Of a DNA stretch of 64,000 nucleotides, positions 33,640 to 41,677 are shown piece by piece. The DNA is from an uncultured Marvinbryantia sp. (GTDB lineage Bacteria > Bacillota > Clostridia > Lachnospirales > Lachnospiraceae). Each line of letters opens with the position of its first letter. Position 1 is the first letter of the stretch. The notes under the pieces are model-generated. The model searched no databases. It had not been told where the DNA came from and saw only the letters and a list, made by a program, of their open reading frames with translations. The DNA lies in contig NZ_CAJKOX010000017.1 of assembly GCF_905201705.1 (NCBI RefSeq), positions 1 through 64,000 on the forward strand. The letters are read 5' to 3'. A program made the translations under genes and the position numbers.

Positions 33640-34077
33640 ATGATGGAAAATAAAAAAAAATACATCATAGAATCTGCAGAGGATGAAGTATTGAATATAG
33701 AGAAAAAACATATAGAGCAGTATCTTTCCGAAGTAAAGGAAGCCGTTGGGAATGATAGATACCGGCTTGACAGGAATGCGAAACGGCAGGATAATATCAA
33801 TCTGTTTCTGGATTATATTATTGATGAAGCAAAAGCAAAGGATATCATAATGGGCCTGACTGTAATGGATTTTTCAGAGATTCTGCAGAATAAACATAAA
33901 GGCTTTGAGCATGAAAGACTGTATGTATTTGGTAAGGATGTTACTCTTTTGGAGAGAAATGGAACAGAAGAAAAAATAGTATCTCTTTATATCAAATTCA
34001 ACAAGCTGGAGAACTGTTTTGTGATTGTGATTTCGTTCCATGAGCAAAAACATCCGCTTACATACTATTTCAAATAA
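33640..34077 (+). CDS. Putative type II toxin (partner of Panacea antitoxin)
   Basis: 145 residues from ATG 33640 (33643 also possible) after GGGAG. No confident family match from reading alone. A helical first half rich in Lys/Glu/Asp is followed by a compact beta segment: LTVMDFSEILQNKHKGFEHE, then LYVFGKDVTLLERNG and LYIKF and VIVISFHEQKHPLTYYFK. Small basic proteins ending this way encoded just before an MqsA-like gene are usually mRNA-cleaving toxins of the MqsR/RelE kind. The call rests mainly on gene order (toxin first, 21 bases before the antitoxin). Confidence 0.6.
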   Translation: MMENKKKYIIESAEDEVLNIEKKHIEQYLSEVKEAVGNDRYRLDRNAKRQDNINLFLDYIIDEAKAKDIIMGLTVMDFSEILQNKHKGFEHERLYVFGKDVTLLERNGTEEKIVSLYIKFNKLENCFVIVISFHEQKHPLTYYFK

Positions 34078-34098
34078 TCAGAAAAAGAGGTGGCCATT

Positions 34099-35109
34099 AT
34101 GACAGAGAAGGGAAGAAGAGACTTTTGCATAGAGTGCAGGAAAGAGACAGAGTACCTTTTACAGAAGAAGGATATCATAAAAACTATAAGGGATAAGGCT
34201 TACACATTTGGCATCACCGTGGCTGTATGTGCAGAATGTGGAGAGGAAATGAGTATACCCGGACTCATTGATAAGAACATTCAGGAAATAGATGAGCAGT
34301 ATAGAGCAGAGGAAGGTCTTGTATCGATCGAAGATATTGAAAGACTTATGAAGATTTATAAGATTGGCAAGGCACCGCTTTCCCTTGCGCTTGGATTCGG
34401 AGAGGTGACAATACCGAGATATCTGGAAGGACAGGTGCCATCTAAGGAGTATTCCGATATTGTTAAAGCAGCATTGGCTTCCCCTGCGTATATGAAGGAG
34501 AAACTTATTGAAAACCGGGATAAGCTGACAGATGCGGCATATAAAAAAGCGATGACTGCAGCAGACAGCATAGAAAGCCTTTTTTCCGTCTCAGATAAGA
34601 TGCTCAGGGTGATCGCATATGTCTTTGAAAAACTGGAAGAGGTAACTCCGCTCATGCTGCAGAAATTGCTATACTTTATTCAGGGTGTTTATTCTGCATT
34701 GTATGGAAAGCCTGTCTTTGTGGAAGATTGCAGGGCGTGGATACATGGTCCGGTTTATCCGGAGGTATATGAGCTGTTCAGAGACTTTAAGTATAATCCG
34801 ATCGATGATGCACGCTTCGCACTTCTGGAAGGAAATGAAGATGCGCTGACAGATGATGAGAAGAAGGTAATTGATCTTGTCGTAAATACATTTGGAATGT
34901 ATGGAGGGAAAGTACTGGAGAAAATTACCCATAATGAAGATCCATGGATGGAGGCCAGGAAAGGATATGGGGACAGTATTCCATCCAGTGAGCTTCTGCC
35001 GAAGGACAGGATAATGAAATACTATATTATGGTAAATCAGAAGTATGGTATAGATACGGAAGCTGGCTTGCGGACATATATCCATGATATGCTTATTAAA
35101 GCATCATGA
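34099..35109 (+). CDS. MqsA-like zinc-finger/HTH protein with Panacea domain (antitoxin)
   Basis: 336 residues from ATG 34099 after AAAGAGG. Three parts: a zinc ribbon (CIECRKE ... CAECGEEM, two CxxC pairs at about residues 9-50), an XRE-like helix-turn-helix (ERLMKIYKIGKAPLSLALGF, then VTIPRYLEGQVPSKEYSDIV, about 75-120) and a C-terminal Panacea/DUF4065 domain (TPLMLQKLLYFIQGVYSALY, WIHGPVYPEVYELFRDF, about 180-300). The first two make an MqsA-type autorepressor. Panacea is known as an antitoxin domain shared by many unrelated toxins. With the upstream gene it makes a likely complete toxin-antitoxin operon. Confidence 0.85.
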   Translation: MTEKGRRDFCIECRKETEYLLQKKDIIKTIRDKAYTFGITVAVCAECGEEMSIPGLIDKNIQEIDEQYRAEEGLVSIEDIERLMKIYKIGKAPLSLALGFGEVTIPRYLEGQVPSKEYSDIVKAALASPAYMKEKLIENRDKLTDAAYKKAMTAADSIESLFSVSDKMLRVIAYVFEKLEEVTPLMLQKLLYFIQGVYSALYGKPVFVEDCRAWIHGPVYPEVYELFRDFKYNPIDDARFALLEGNEDALTDDEKKVIDLVVNTFGMYGGKVLEKITHNEDPWMEARKGYGDSIPSSELLPKDRIMKYYIMVNQKYGIDTEAGLRTYIHDMLIKAS

Positions 35110-35440
35110 TCTAAGACAACTAAGCTTAACTTATAAGCACAGAGTATATATAGGACTCGGAAGATTTTATTCTTTCGGGTCTTTTTTTCGAAAAAGGGGG
35201 TTTAAAATGCTCTTCTTTCTTTACACCATCATAAATTGGTCATAATTTCAGAATTCTGTCAGAACACATCCAAACGAAACAATTTGGTAATCACTTTTAA
35301 CACCCGAATCTTAATAATGAAAAAAGACAGCTCTGCAGCGACGAATGTTTTAAAAAAGCTCGTACTCTACAAAACTGTCTTATTATTTTACTGTAAATCC
35401 CAGGATTCTGCCTGGCACAAAATCTTCCCAAATCAACTAC
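35110..35440. other. Intergenic region between convergent genes
   Basis: Holds the terminator at 35154-35188 and otherwise AT-rich sequence in which no gene, tRNA or repeat was recognised. Confidence 0.5.
35154..35188 (+). terminator. Terminator after the Panacea operon
   Basis: GACTCGGAAGA pairs with TTCTTTCGGGTC (with a G-U pair and one mismatch) and runs into TTTTTTT. Confidence 0.7.
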
Positions 35441-36250
35441 TCACGATTCTTCCTCAATTTCCTGTGCCTGGTCTTTTTGAAGCCGTTCTCCTAATCTCAA
35501 CTGATAAGGCCCGCATCCGGTTTCCGTATATATTGTTGTCATATCAATATAATACGTCCCTGCATCCAGTGTTTTTTCATAAACATATGTCTTTTTTTCT
35601 GCAAACGCAACGCCATCATACACTTCATCCAAGAGAATCATATCTTCATTATATAGTTTTAAATGGGTTTTGGAGCTATCTTCAACGCTTACTGTCAATT
35701 TTACATCTTTTTTCTTATCCACAACAAACTGATAATAATCATGCTCATCATTTTTTGTTTGAATTCCCTTGATCTCTTCCCCTTCCTGAATGATTTGTGC
35801 CGACTGATAATCGTTATTTGGTTCTTCTTCCGTAGATTCTATCTCTTCAAAGTTAGCCTTTAATCTATAGGCTCCTTCTCTTTGCGCTTCCCCTGTACAG
35901 CGAATATAATAAACGCCTTTTTCCAAATAAAACTCAAAGTCAACCGTTTTAGGATCGCCGGCCGTTCCATTTATGTATTGCTCCGTTGCAAAGGATACTA
36001 AGTCTTCATCCAGAATATCCACTCTGAAATAATCAAAAAAAGTCTGCGCTCTAACATTTAACTTACCGGTTCCGGTCAGCTCCATGGGATAGTAATGATA
36101 CTCGTCTATTCTCAATTCCCCATCTACCCATGTGTCCGTAGTTGGAAGCATGTCAAAATCTATACGGACAGAGTCATCTGCGCTTACCGTACTTCCGCAA
36201 ATCATTACGCTTATCAATAAACAACATATCCAGCCCAAGCTCTTTTTCAT
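35441..36250 (-). CDS. Exported protein of unknown function, PPC-like domains
   Basis: 269 residues from ATG 36250; earlier in-frame ATGs lack a good site. Signal peptide KKSLGWICCLLISVMICGST, cleaved near VSADD. Two similar beta-sandwich units can be seen: one ending with FYLEKGVYYIRCTGEAQREGAYRLK and one with KTLDAGTYYIDMTTIYTETG then PYQLRL, each preceded by a DYFRVDI or DYYQFVV strand. That pattern (D-Y-F/Y...L--GTYYI) is typical of bacterial pre-peptidase C-terminal (PPC) modules. The protein has no catalytic domain. Last of four co-directional genes in the AT-rich island. Confidence 0.75.
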   Translation of the reverse strand: MKKSLGWICCLLISVMICGSTVSADDSVRIDFDMLPTTDTWVDGELRIDEYHYYPMELTGTGKLNVRAQTFFDYFRVDILDEDLVSFATEQYINGTAGDPKTVDFEFYLEKGVYYIRCTGEAQREGAYRLKANFEEIESTEEEPNNDYQSAQIIQEGEEIKGIQTKNDEHDYYQFVVDKKKDVKLTVSVEDSSKTHLKLYNEDMILLDEVYDGVAFAEKKTYVYEKTLDAGTYYIDMTTIYTETGCGPYQLRLGERLQKDQAQEIEEES

Positions 36251-36266
36251 CTTCTCCAACCCTTCT

Positions 36267-36842
36267 CTAATCTCTGTCATAATCATTCATAATTTGATCA
36301 ATATCAGAGGTGTCCATTTCGTCCTTGTCCTGATTCATAGCCGCCTCAAGTGCACGGTCATGTACTGCACGCTTTTGCTCGCTTGTCATCCTATCTTCTT
36401 TCCCGCGTATCCAGTAGGAAAGGGTCCACAACGCCCCTGTCCTCGTTTGCTTTGAAAAAAACAGCTCAAAGACCGCAAAAATACCTATAATCCACAAAAA
36501 AACTGTGATTACTTTTACAAAAAATACGGAAAACAAACCTATTGCCACAAATGTTCCCAAAAGCGCTAATGCTTGTGTCCGCATAGCCGCTGCTTTCTCT
36601 CTTCGGAATCTCAGCAGAGTAATCAGCATATTGATTAGATAGCCCATGAAAAACAGACCGATCATCATTGGCGCGTACGAAGGATCAATAAATTCGCCTC
36701 GTGTTATTTTGCCGATAATTTCGTTTCCGCTGAGTGGTTCTCCATTTGTTACTCCTCCCACCAGCGATATTGGCAATAATCCGCCTCCAATAAATCCAAA
36801 TAGCACAAAATGCCAGTTTAATATATATTTTTTTTGAAACAT
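36267..36842 (-). CDS. Membrane protein of unknown function
   Basis: 191 residues after AGGAGAG. Three to four membrane helices (about 10-30, 60-78, 94-125), then a soluble, charged C-terminal tail (about 140-191, RGKEDRMTSEQKRAVHDRAL ... DQIMNDYDRD). No family is recognised. It sits between two exported proteins in the same operon and may anchor or translocate them; that is inference from position. Confidence 0.72.
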   Translation of the reverse strand: MFQKKYILNWHFVLFGFIGGGLLPISLVGGVTNGEPLSGNEIIGKITRGEFIDPSYAPMMIGLFFMGYLINMLITLLRFRREKAAAMRTQALALLGTFVAIGLFSVFFVKVITVFLWIIGIFAVFELFFSKQTRTGALWTLSYWIRGKEDRMTSEQKRAVHDRALEAAMNQDKDEMDTSDIDQIMNDYDRD

Positions 36843-36858
36843 AAATTCACTCTCCTAA

Positions 36859-37788
36859 TTAGTTGTCATATACTGTCAATGATAATTCATACGGCGTTTC
36901 ATTATCCCCGTAACCTTTCCAGTCAAACAAATAATATATTTTTGCATCTCCGTACGGTTGATAAACAGATTTTACATCCGACATTGTCTCTATTGATTCA
37001 TTTTGTGAATCACAGTATTCCCGCCTCACACTCGTGCATTGAATGCCGACAGGTTCCAATTTTTCTCCAAGATGACGATACAATTCATCCGCTGCTTTTT
37101 TAGTTTCTTCCACCGCATCTCCCTCTATATCAAAAGCAACTTCAAAATCTTCAAAATCTTCGCTTGCGTAATACCGTTGGCCGCAAAGATATCCATCCAA
37201 TTCAAGCTTTCCACTAGCATTCATTCCAATGTCTCCATGATAATATCCCACAAAAATACTGATATTCATGTTTGCTAAAATATCTTCATCTTCCACGCCT
37301 TCCTGCTCAAAGGAATCCAAGCGAAGATTGTCATCCCACCCCTCGCCATATACATTATGCCCGGAATCCACTACAAAAGTAACCTTATCTCCGTTGTCTG
37401 CAAAAAAACATCCCAAATGTTTTATCCCAACATTTTCACCGAAAAACCCTATAGAAAGCGCTCCATCATCTGTAAAAATCACTTCCCCCTTTGAACTGAT
37501 TTCATAAGTCCATACATCGAACCATTCATTGCTATAATAAAAAACCCACAGCTCCGGCATTTCATCCTTATTTGTATCCAACATGATATGCGTTACAATC
37601 CCTGATTCCCCTTCCAGAGAGGTCAGGTTTTCCACCGGAAGTTCTCCCTCTTTTGGCACTAATACCGTATTGTAATATTCTTCCAGTTTTTCTTCCGGTG
37701 TTGTTTCCGCAAAACAGATGCTATTCATACCGAAGCAGAGCATCCCTGCAGAAATAATAGCCAGCAGTAATTTCCCTGTCTTTTTCAT
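36859..37788 (-). CDS. Exported protein of unknown function
   Basis: 309 residues from ATG 37788; the open frame is longer but MKKTGKLLLAIISAGMLCFG is an evident signal peptide, cut near CFAETT. One calcium-loop-like DTNKDEMPELWVF segment (near residue 70) resembles FG-GAP/dockerin-type loops seen in clostridial exported proteins. The rest is beta-rich and acidic. No catalytic motif identified. Part of the four-gene cluster facing the XRE regulator. Confidence 0.72.
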   Translation of the reverse strand: MKKTGKLLLAIISAGMLCFGMNSICFAETTPEEKLEEYYNTVLVPKEGELPVENLTSLEGESGIVTHIMLDTNKDEMPELWVFYYSNEWFDVWTYEISSKGEVIFTDDGALSIGFFGENVGIKHLGCFFADNGDKVTFVVDSGHNVYGEGWDDNLRLDSFEQEGVEDEDILANMNISIFVGYYHGDIGMNASGKLELDGYLCGQRYYASEDFEDFEVAFDIEGDAVEETKKAADELYRHLGEKLEPVGIQCTSVRREYCDSQNESIETMSDVKSVYQPYGDAKIYYLFDWKGYGDNETPYELSLTVYDN

Positions 37789-37816
37789 CACTCTTTTCCC
37801 CCGTCTCTTCTGCTCA

Positions 37817-38914
37817 TTACAAGTCTTCTTCACCCGCATAACAAATTGCCCGCAACTCTTTATCAATAAGCTCATACAATAGTTGTTCCTGCCCGGTTTC
37901 TATATCTACAGTATACAAATATCGTATGTCATCCTGCTTTCTCATATAATACGGTCTTGTAGCTTCCGGTATATCACACAATTCATACAGCGTTCCGTCA
38001 TCCTCTACCAATAAATTATTTTCCCCGGTGTCCATATTATATGTCCAAAGGCCTTCTCCACTTTGATACAAAAGTTGATTATCAAACATTACACCGCCCA
38101 TTTCTTTAAAGTCCGCTAATTCCAGTTCACTTGTTTCTCCGTTAAGGCAGTCAAAGCATCTGAAAGATACACTATCCAACCGTTTTCCATTTTCGTAGGA
38201 ATAATAGATTTTATTATCCCGCATTCCAATCCAGCTTCCGGGAATGCCGTCCCTGTTTAAAATCTCCTGATCGGTTCCGTCCATATTCATTCGATATAAA
38301 GTGTTATCCTGATATTCTCTAAAATAAATAGATTCCTCACAAATATCATAGATGTCAACCCATCCCCACTCAGTATCTGTCAATTCTGAATTGCCATCCA
38401 CCTTGCCGCAGAATGTGCTATACGCATATTCTATATAAATATAGAGCAAACCATTGTAAAAACAGATATTGCTCAAAGTATCTCCCAGTAAAAACCTACA
38501 CCCGTCTTGACCATTCAGATTATATTGTGCTATCCAATCCACACGATTTCCAAATTTCACATAAAGATATTGTTCCGTAACAATAATTCCTTCGATATAT
38601 TCCCCCTCAGCATCAACGATCGTTTGTCTGTCGCTCCCGTCGTAGTTAATCGTATTTACCGTATTTTTTTCATCATCAACATAGTAAAACTTATCCCCCG
38701 CATCCACAAACGTATCTAGCTTAAAGAATCCTTCTGTCGTATCCTGGCGCAAGTTTTCCGATATCCAAAGATAGCTTCCATCCGACCGCCAAGCCAGATC
38801 CCATTCCTCTTCGCTTGGCGGAGCAAGCTGTTCCTGTGCTCTTACGGTATCAGTACTTTCAAAAATCTTCAAAACCAACATGCCGATTAACAATAGATAT
38901 ACGATCTTTTTCAT
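37817..38914 (-). CDS. Exported DUF5050-type beta-propeller protein
   Basis: 365 residues from ATG 38914, preceded by a GGTGGTAAAGAGAAG stretch. Signal peptide KKIVYLLLIGMLVLKIFEST. The rest is a series of six or so repeats such as KFYYVDDEKNTVNTINYDGS, EYLYVKF-N-VDWIAQYNLNG and NTLYRMNMDGTDQEILN, the DUF5050 signature, which builds a beta-propeller for protein or glycan contacts at the cell surface. First gene of the cluster and therefore nearest to the palindromic operators. Confidence 0.78.
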   Translation of the reverse strand: MKKIVYLLLIGMLVLKIFESTDTVRAQEQLAPPSEEEWDLAWRSDGSYLWISENLRQDTTEGFFKLDTFVDAGDKFYYVDDEKNTVNTINYDGSDRQTIVDAEGEYIEGIIVTEQYLYVKFGNRVDWIAQYNLNGQDGCRFLLGDTLSNICFYNGLLYIYIEYAYSTFCGKVDGNSELTDTEWGWVDIYDICEESIYFREYQDNTLYRMNMDGTDQEILNRDGIPGSWIGMRDNKIYYSYENGKRLDSVSFRCFDCLNGETSELELADFKEMGGVMFDNQLLYQSGEGLWTYNMDTGENNLLVEDDGTLYELCDIPEATRPYYMRKQDDIRYLYTVDIETGQEQLLYELIDKELRAICYAGEEDL

Positions 38915-38943
38915 CTTCTCTTTACCACCCTTCTCCGTCGCTG

Positions 38944-39024
38944 TTTTGCACCTATATAGGTGCAAAATAATTATATCCCACTTTTAAAATGAAGTCAACA
39001 AAATGCTGCACTCAAATAGGTGCA
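38944..39024. promoter_or_regulatory. Twin palindromic operators between DUF5050 and xre genes
   Basis: A perfect 24-base palindrome at 38944-38967 contains TGCACCTATATAGGTGCA. A second, imperfect site (TGCACTCAAATAGGTGCA) lies at 39007-39024. Their centres are 60 bases apart, about six helical turns, so two dimers would bind on the same face and could loop or co-operate. They lie at the starts of both divergent genes. Confidence 0.85.
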
Positions 39025-39061
39025 TCATATTTTACTTTTTCTGAAATGGGAGATTGATGAT

Positions 39062-39292
39062 ATGAATACAGAATATGAAAAACGGCTTGGCGCTCGAATA
39101 CGTCAGATACGCGAGCAGCGCAATCTAACTCAGGAGCAATTATCTGCCAAGCTTCAATTATGCGGATGCGATATCACCAGAAGCGCTTTAGCAAAGATCG
39201 AAGTCGGCCAGCGGCATGTTTACCCTGATGAAATTAAGCTTATCAAAGAAATATTGCGCGTCACTTTCGATGAATTATTTCCGCCCATCTGA
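39062..39292 (+). CDS. XRE-family repressor
   Basis: 76 residues from ATG 39062 after GGGAGATTGATG. It is little more than one helix-turn-helix: LGARIRQIREQRNLTQEQLSA, then CDITRSALAKIEVGQRHVYP and EIKLIKEILRVTFDELFPPI. Almost certainly binds the twin palindromes between itself and the exported-protein cluster, repressing both. With no ligand domain it may need a partner or proteolysis to release DNA. Confidence 0.88.
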   Translation: MNTEYEKRLGARIRQIREQRNLTQEQLSAKLQLCGCDITRSALAKIEVGQRHVYPDEIKLIKEILRVTFDELFPPI

Positions 39293-39294
39293 TT

Positions 39295-39546
39295 ATGCCG
39301 AAACGGATCTATCTGTTCGGTTCCTTTGCAAAAGATGCCTATGATGAGGACAATGATTATGACTTTTATGTTGTTGTTCCTGATGATGCTGGGAATAAAA
39401 TTGAACTGTCCCAGAAAGCATATAAATCCCTCTGCGGGGTACGTAAACGTCCGGTAGACATTGCTGTGGGTTATGAATCGTCTTTTGATGAAAGGGCGAA
39501 GGAAAAGGTTGTAAAGCAGGAGGGTGTGCTGTTATACGAAAAATGA
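39295..39546 (+). CDS. MNT-type nucleotidyltransferase (antitoxin-like)
   Basis: 83 residues; starts 3 bases after the XRE gene stop. Minimal nucleotidyltransferase fold with GSFAKDAYDEDNDYDFYVVV, the GSx(9-10)DxD active site, and VDIAVG as third strand acid. MNT proteins normally pair with a HEPN toxin encoded next door and AMPylate it. The partner here is broken (39524-39658), so this one is an orphan. Confidence 0.82.
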   Translation: MPKRIYLFGSFAKDAYDEDNDYDFYVVVPDDAGNKIELSQKAYKSLCGVRKRPVDIAVGYESSFDERAKEKVVKQEGVLLYEK

Positions 39547-39658
39547 AAAAATTTTGAAGGAGTTTGCCAAGATGGATTTTCTTACGGCTAAACATCTGTA
39601 TGAGCATATGTATCCAAAACCGTTATGTGATAGTAAAAGCCGGATTGTATTTTCATAA
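39524..39658 (+). pseudogene. Truncated HEPN-domain toxin
   Basis: Overlaps the MNT gene end in another frame (GTG 39524 as possible start). The sequence KNEKILKEFAKMDFLTAKHL and YEHMYPKPL is the standard start of HEPN proteins, normally continued by a CYHCQQAAEKALKA-like helix. Instead the frame turns into unrelated CDSKSRIVFS and stops. The catalytic R-x4-6-H motif is missing. The break point near 39620 is shared with the truncated toxN-like gene on the other strand. Confidence 0.65.
39588..39656 (-). pseudogene. Truncated ToxN/CptN-type toxin start
   Basis: On the minus strand AAGGAG (39661-39666) is followed by ATG 39656 and the residues MKIQSGFY, the usual opening of clostridial ToxN/AbiQ-family type III toxins. 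After eight residues the frame enters reversed HEPN gene sequence and stops. The upstream promoter, tandem repeat and terminator are in the order expected for a type III antitoxin RNA, which is the main support. Confidence 0.5.
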
Positions 39659-39664
39659 ATCTCC

Positions 39665-39806
39665 TTAATAAAAATCCCCACCACGAAGGTGGGGATAAGA
39701 TGTTCATACCGAATAATTTATAATCGCACCATCGGTAAGCGAAAACATTTAACGCACTGAATAATTTATACCCCGCACCATCAGTAAGCGGCAACATTTT
39801 CTGTAC
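39665..39806 (-). ncRNA. Candidate type III antitoxin RNA (ToxI/CptI-like)
   Basis: Read on the minus strand: promoter, two tandem copies of a roughly 48-base unit (39806-39759 and 39758-39711), then a strong terminator hairpin TCCCCACC-TTCGT-GGTGGGGA with ATTTTTATT, then a ribosome binding site and toxin start. The two units share GAATAATTTATA and GCACCATC-GTAAGCG (plus-strand letters). Type III antitoxins are exactly such short repeat RNAs with a terminator before the toxin gene. The toxin is now truncated, leaving an orphan RNA. Confidence 0.55.
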
Positions 39807-39810
39807 TTTT

Positions 39811-39839
39811 ATTATATGCAATATCCCCAAAAAGTACAA
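39811..39839 (-). promoter_or_regulatory. Promoter of the repeat RNA
   Basis: On the minus strand TTGTAC (39834-39839), 17-base spacer, TATAAT (39811-39816). Start expected near 39804, right at the first repeat. Confidence 0.7.
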
Positions 39840-40248
39840 TAGGAATTTTGTTAAAAATTGGTGAAAAAATTATTGGCGGTTTTAAGCTGTTACATAACAC
39901 TTGTCATAGCGGCAGGTGTTTTTTCATGTTGTACGGGAGCCAGAGATGGATCTTTTTTTCGTGGGAGAAAGGCAGGTTGTTTCATCCGCATGGAGTGGTC
40001 TCTTTTAAGAGGCAGTCAAGTATCAAAGGTTGCTTAGACACCGCCTATAGGCGGCACCGAAAAGTGCCATGATTTTTTTCTTTGACTGGGACATGTAAGG
40101 GAGAGAGTGGAAATTAAAATAGAGTAAGCACCTTTGGGTATATACTGCATAACAAAGTGAGACTTCATTCGGGGTCTTGCCTGACTTATAATAAAAGGAA
40201 AAGAGAATCACATAGAAATATTTACAGCGGCTCTGCCTGGCCGCTGGG
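39840..40248. other. Degraded intergenic region
   Basis: No intact gene recognised. Contains two plus-strand terminator-like hairpins: AACACTTG...CAGGTGTT with six T (39896-39924), and GGCAC-CGAAAA-GTGCC before ATGATTTTTTT (40053-40078), the latter overlapping a 14-base palindrome CCGCCTATAGGCGG at 40041-40054. Probably the edge of the rearranged accessory stretch. Confidence 0.5.
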
Positions 40249-40521
40249 ATGATTGGGGCAATACTGGTTAGCTTTGGCTTTATCCTCACACGCAATACTG
40301 TAATCCGTATTTTTACAGTTAACCCTGCAGAAATCGAGTATGCCATGGCAAGGTTACGGTACGCTATTCCCTTCCTGTTTTTGATAAGCACTTATGAAGT
40401 GGTTGGCTCTGCTTTAAGAGGAATGGGAAGGTCAACGCTTCCGGCAATCGTTATTTATTATTTTTTGCAGCGGAGAAAGCTGTTTGGAAAGGATTCGGAA
40501 AGATCAGCTCTGCCAGGATAA
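40249..40521 (+). pseudogene. Fragment of a MATE transporter
   Basis: About 70 residues (MIGAILVSFGFILTRNTVIR, IFTVNPAEIEYAMARLRYAI, FLISTYEVVGSALRGMGRST and LPAIV) match one middle-to-late region of MATE transporters (helices 8-10). The first two thirds and the end are missing; the last 20 codons are unrelated. Its place before an esterase/flavodoxin/aldo-keto reductase set mirrors the intact MATE gene at the end of module A. Confidence 0.75.
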
Positions 40522-40560
40522 CCCGGAGTATGGGAGGAAAATATAAGGAGGCATGAGACT

Positions 40561-41607
40561 ATGAAAAAGCACAGGATGCCGGCAATAATGCTGGCGTTGA
40601 CGTTCATATTGGCAGGGGGTAATTCCAATAAGGCCGTGGGCAGTGCCGGTGAAATACCGGAAACCGGAGTGGAAGAAACCTCTGCTGACACAGAGATAAC
40701 AGAAAGGGATGAGAAAACCGTGACAACGGCCACGCTTCCAAAAGAACTGGTACAGATACCGGAGGACTATTTTGAAGAATCTGATTATCCGGGCACGCTG
40801 GTGGAGCTGGAATACGATACCTATGAATCCATGGCATATGAAGAGCAGAGCCAAATGCTGCATAAGCGAGCAATCGTATATCTGCCTTATGACTATTCAG
40901 AGGAAGAAAAGTATAACGTATTCTATCTGATGCACGGAGGCTGGAGCGATGAGACGGTGTATCTTGGAACACCAGATCGTCCTGCTGCATTTAAGAATGT
41001 TCTGGACAATGGGATGGCAGATGGAGCGATTCAGCCCATGATCGTAGTGTGTCCTACCTACAATAATACCAGCCCGGATGACAGCGGAGATTACAGTTTG
41101 GCAATTCGGCTGACAGAGAATTATCACAGGGAGCTGATGAATGATCTGATACCAGCAGTTGAGGGAACTTACAGCACCTATGCGGAGGATACGACGCCGG
41201 AAGGGATTCGGGCTTCAAGAGATCACCGTGCTTTTGCCGGATTTTCCATGGGATCGGTGGCAACCTGGAGAACCTTTCAATATTGTCTGGACTATTTCCG
41301 TTATTTTATGCCGTCCAGCGGAAATCTGACATCTGATGGAGAATATATGGCGTCCCTGGTAACGGATTCCGGGCATACATGGAGCGATTTCTTTATCTTT
41401 GCAGCATCCGGTACGGATGATTTTGCCTACGCCTCTTTCAAATATCAGATCGAAGCGATGGCCGATGTGAGTGACGGTACCTTTCGCTATGCCGATAATG
41501 AAAGAGATGGAAACCTGTATTTTTTGGAGCAGGAGGGCGGCACTCACAGTGGAGAGTACGCAATGGAATATTTCTACAATGGGCTGCTTTGGATATGGCA
41601 GTCATAA
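40561..41607 (+). CDS. Exported esterase (esterase D/feruloyl esterase-like)
   Basis: 348 residues after AAGGAGG. Alpha/beta hydrolase of the PF00756 type: VFYLMHGGWSDE oxyanion region, nucleophile Ser229 in FAGFSMGSVAT, an Asp in TDDFAY region and the final His in GGTHSGEYAMEYFYNGL. A signal peptide is present, but where its relatives have the lipobox Cys this one reads LTFILAGGNS, so lipid anchoring seems lost. Could deacylate glycans such as acetyl- or feruloyl-xylan, or act on toxic esters; the flavodoxin and aldo/keto reductase genes that follow favour the same operon. Confidence 0.85.
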   Translation: MKKHRMPAIMLALTFILAGGNSNKAVGSAGEIPETGVEETSADTEITERDEKTVTTATLPKELVQIPEDYFEESDYPGTLVELEYDTYESMAYEEQSQMLHKRAIVYLPYDYSEEEKYNVFYLMHGGWSDETVYLGTPDRPAAFKNVLDNGMADGAIQPMIVVCPTYNNTSPDDSGDYSLAIRLTENYHRELMNDLIPAVEGTYSTYAEDTTPEGIRASRDHRAFAGFSMGSVATWRTFQYCLDYFRYFMPSSGNLTSDGEYMASLVTDSGHTWSDFFIFAASGTDDFAYASFKYQIEAMADVSDGTFRYADNERDGNLYFLEQEGGTHSGEYAMEYFYNGLLWIWQS

Positions 41608-41677
41608 AAAATAAAAAGCGTACCTGGAAAGGAACGGCACATTTCTGCTGATTCAGAAATTGAGAGGGGGAAAAGAA

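Noticed and set aside
39711..39806. Two repeats resembling the start of a CRISPR array
   Set aside because: Only two adjacent units of about 48 bases with no unique spacers, promoter and terminator on either side; fits a type III antitoxin RNA better.
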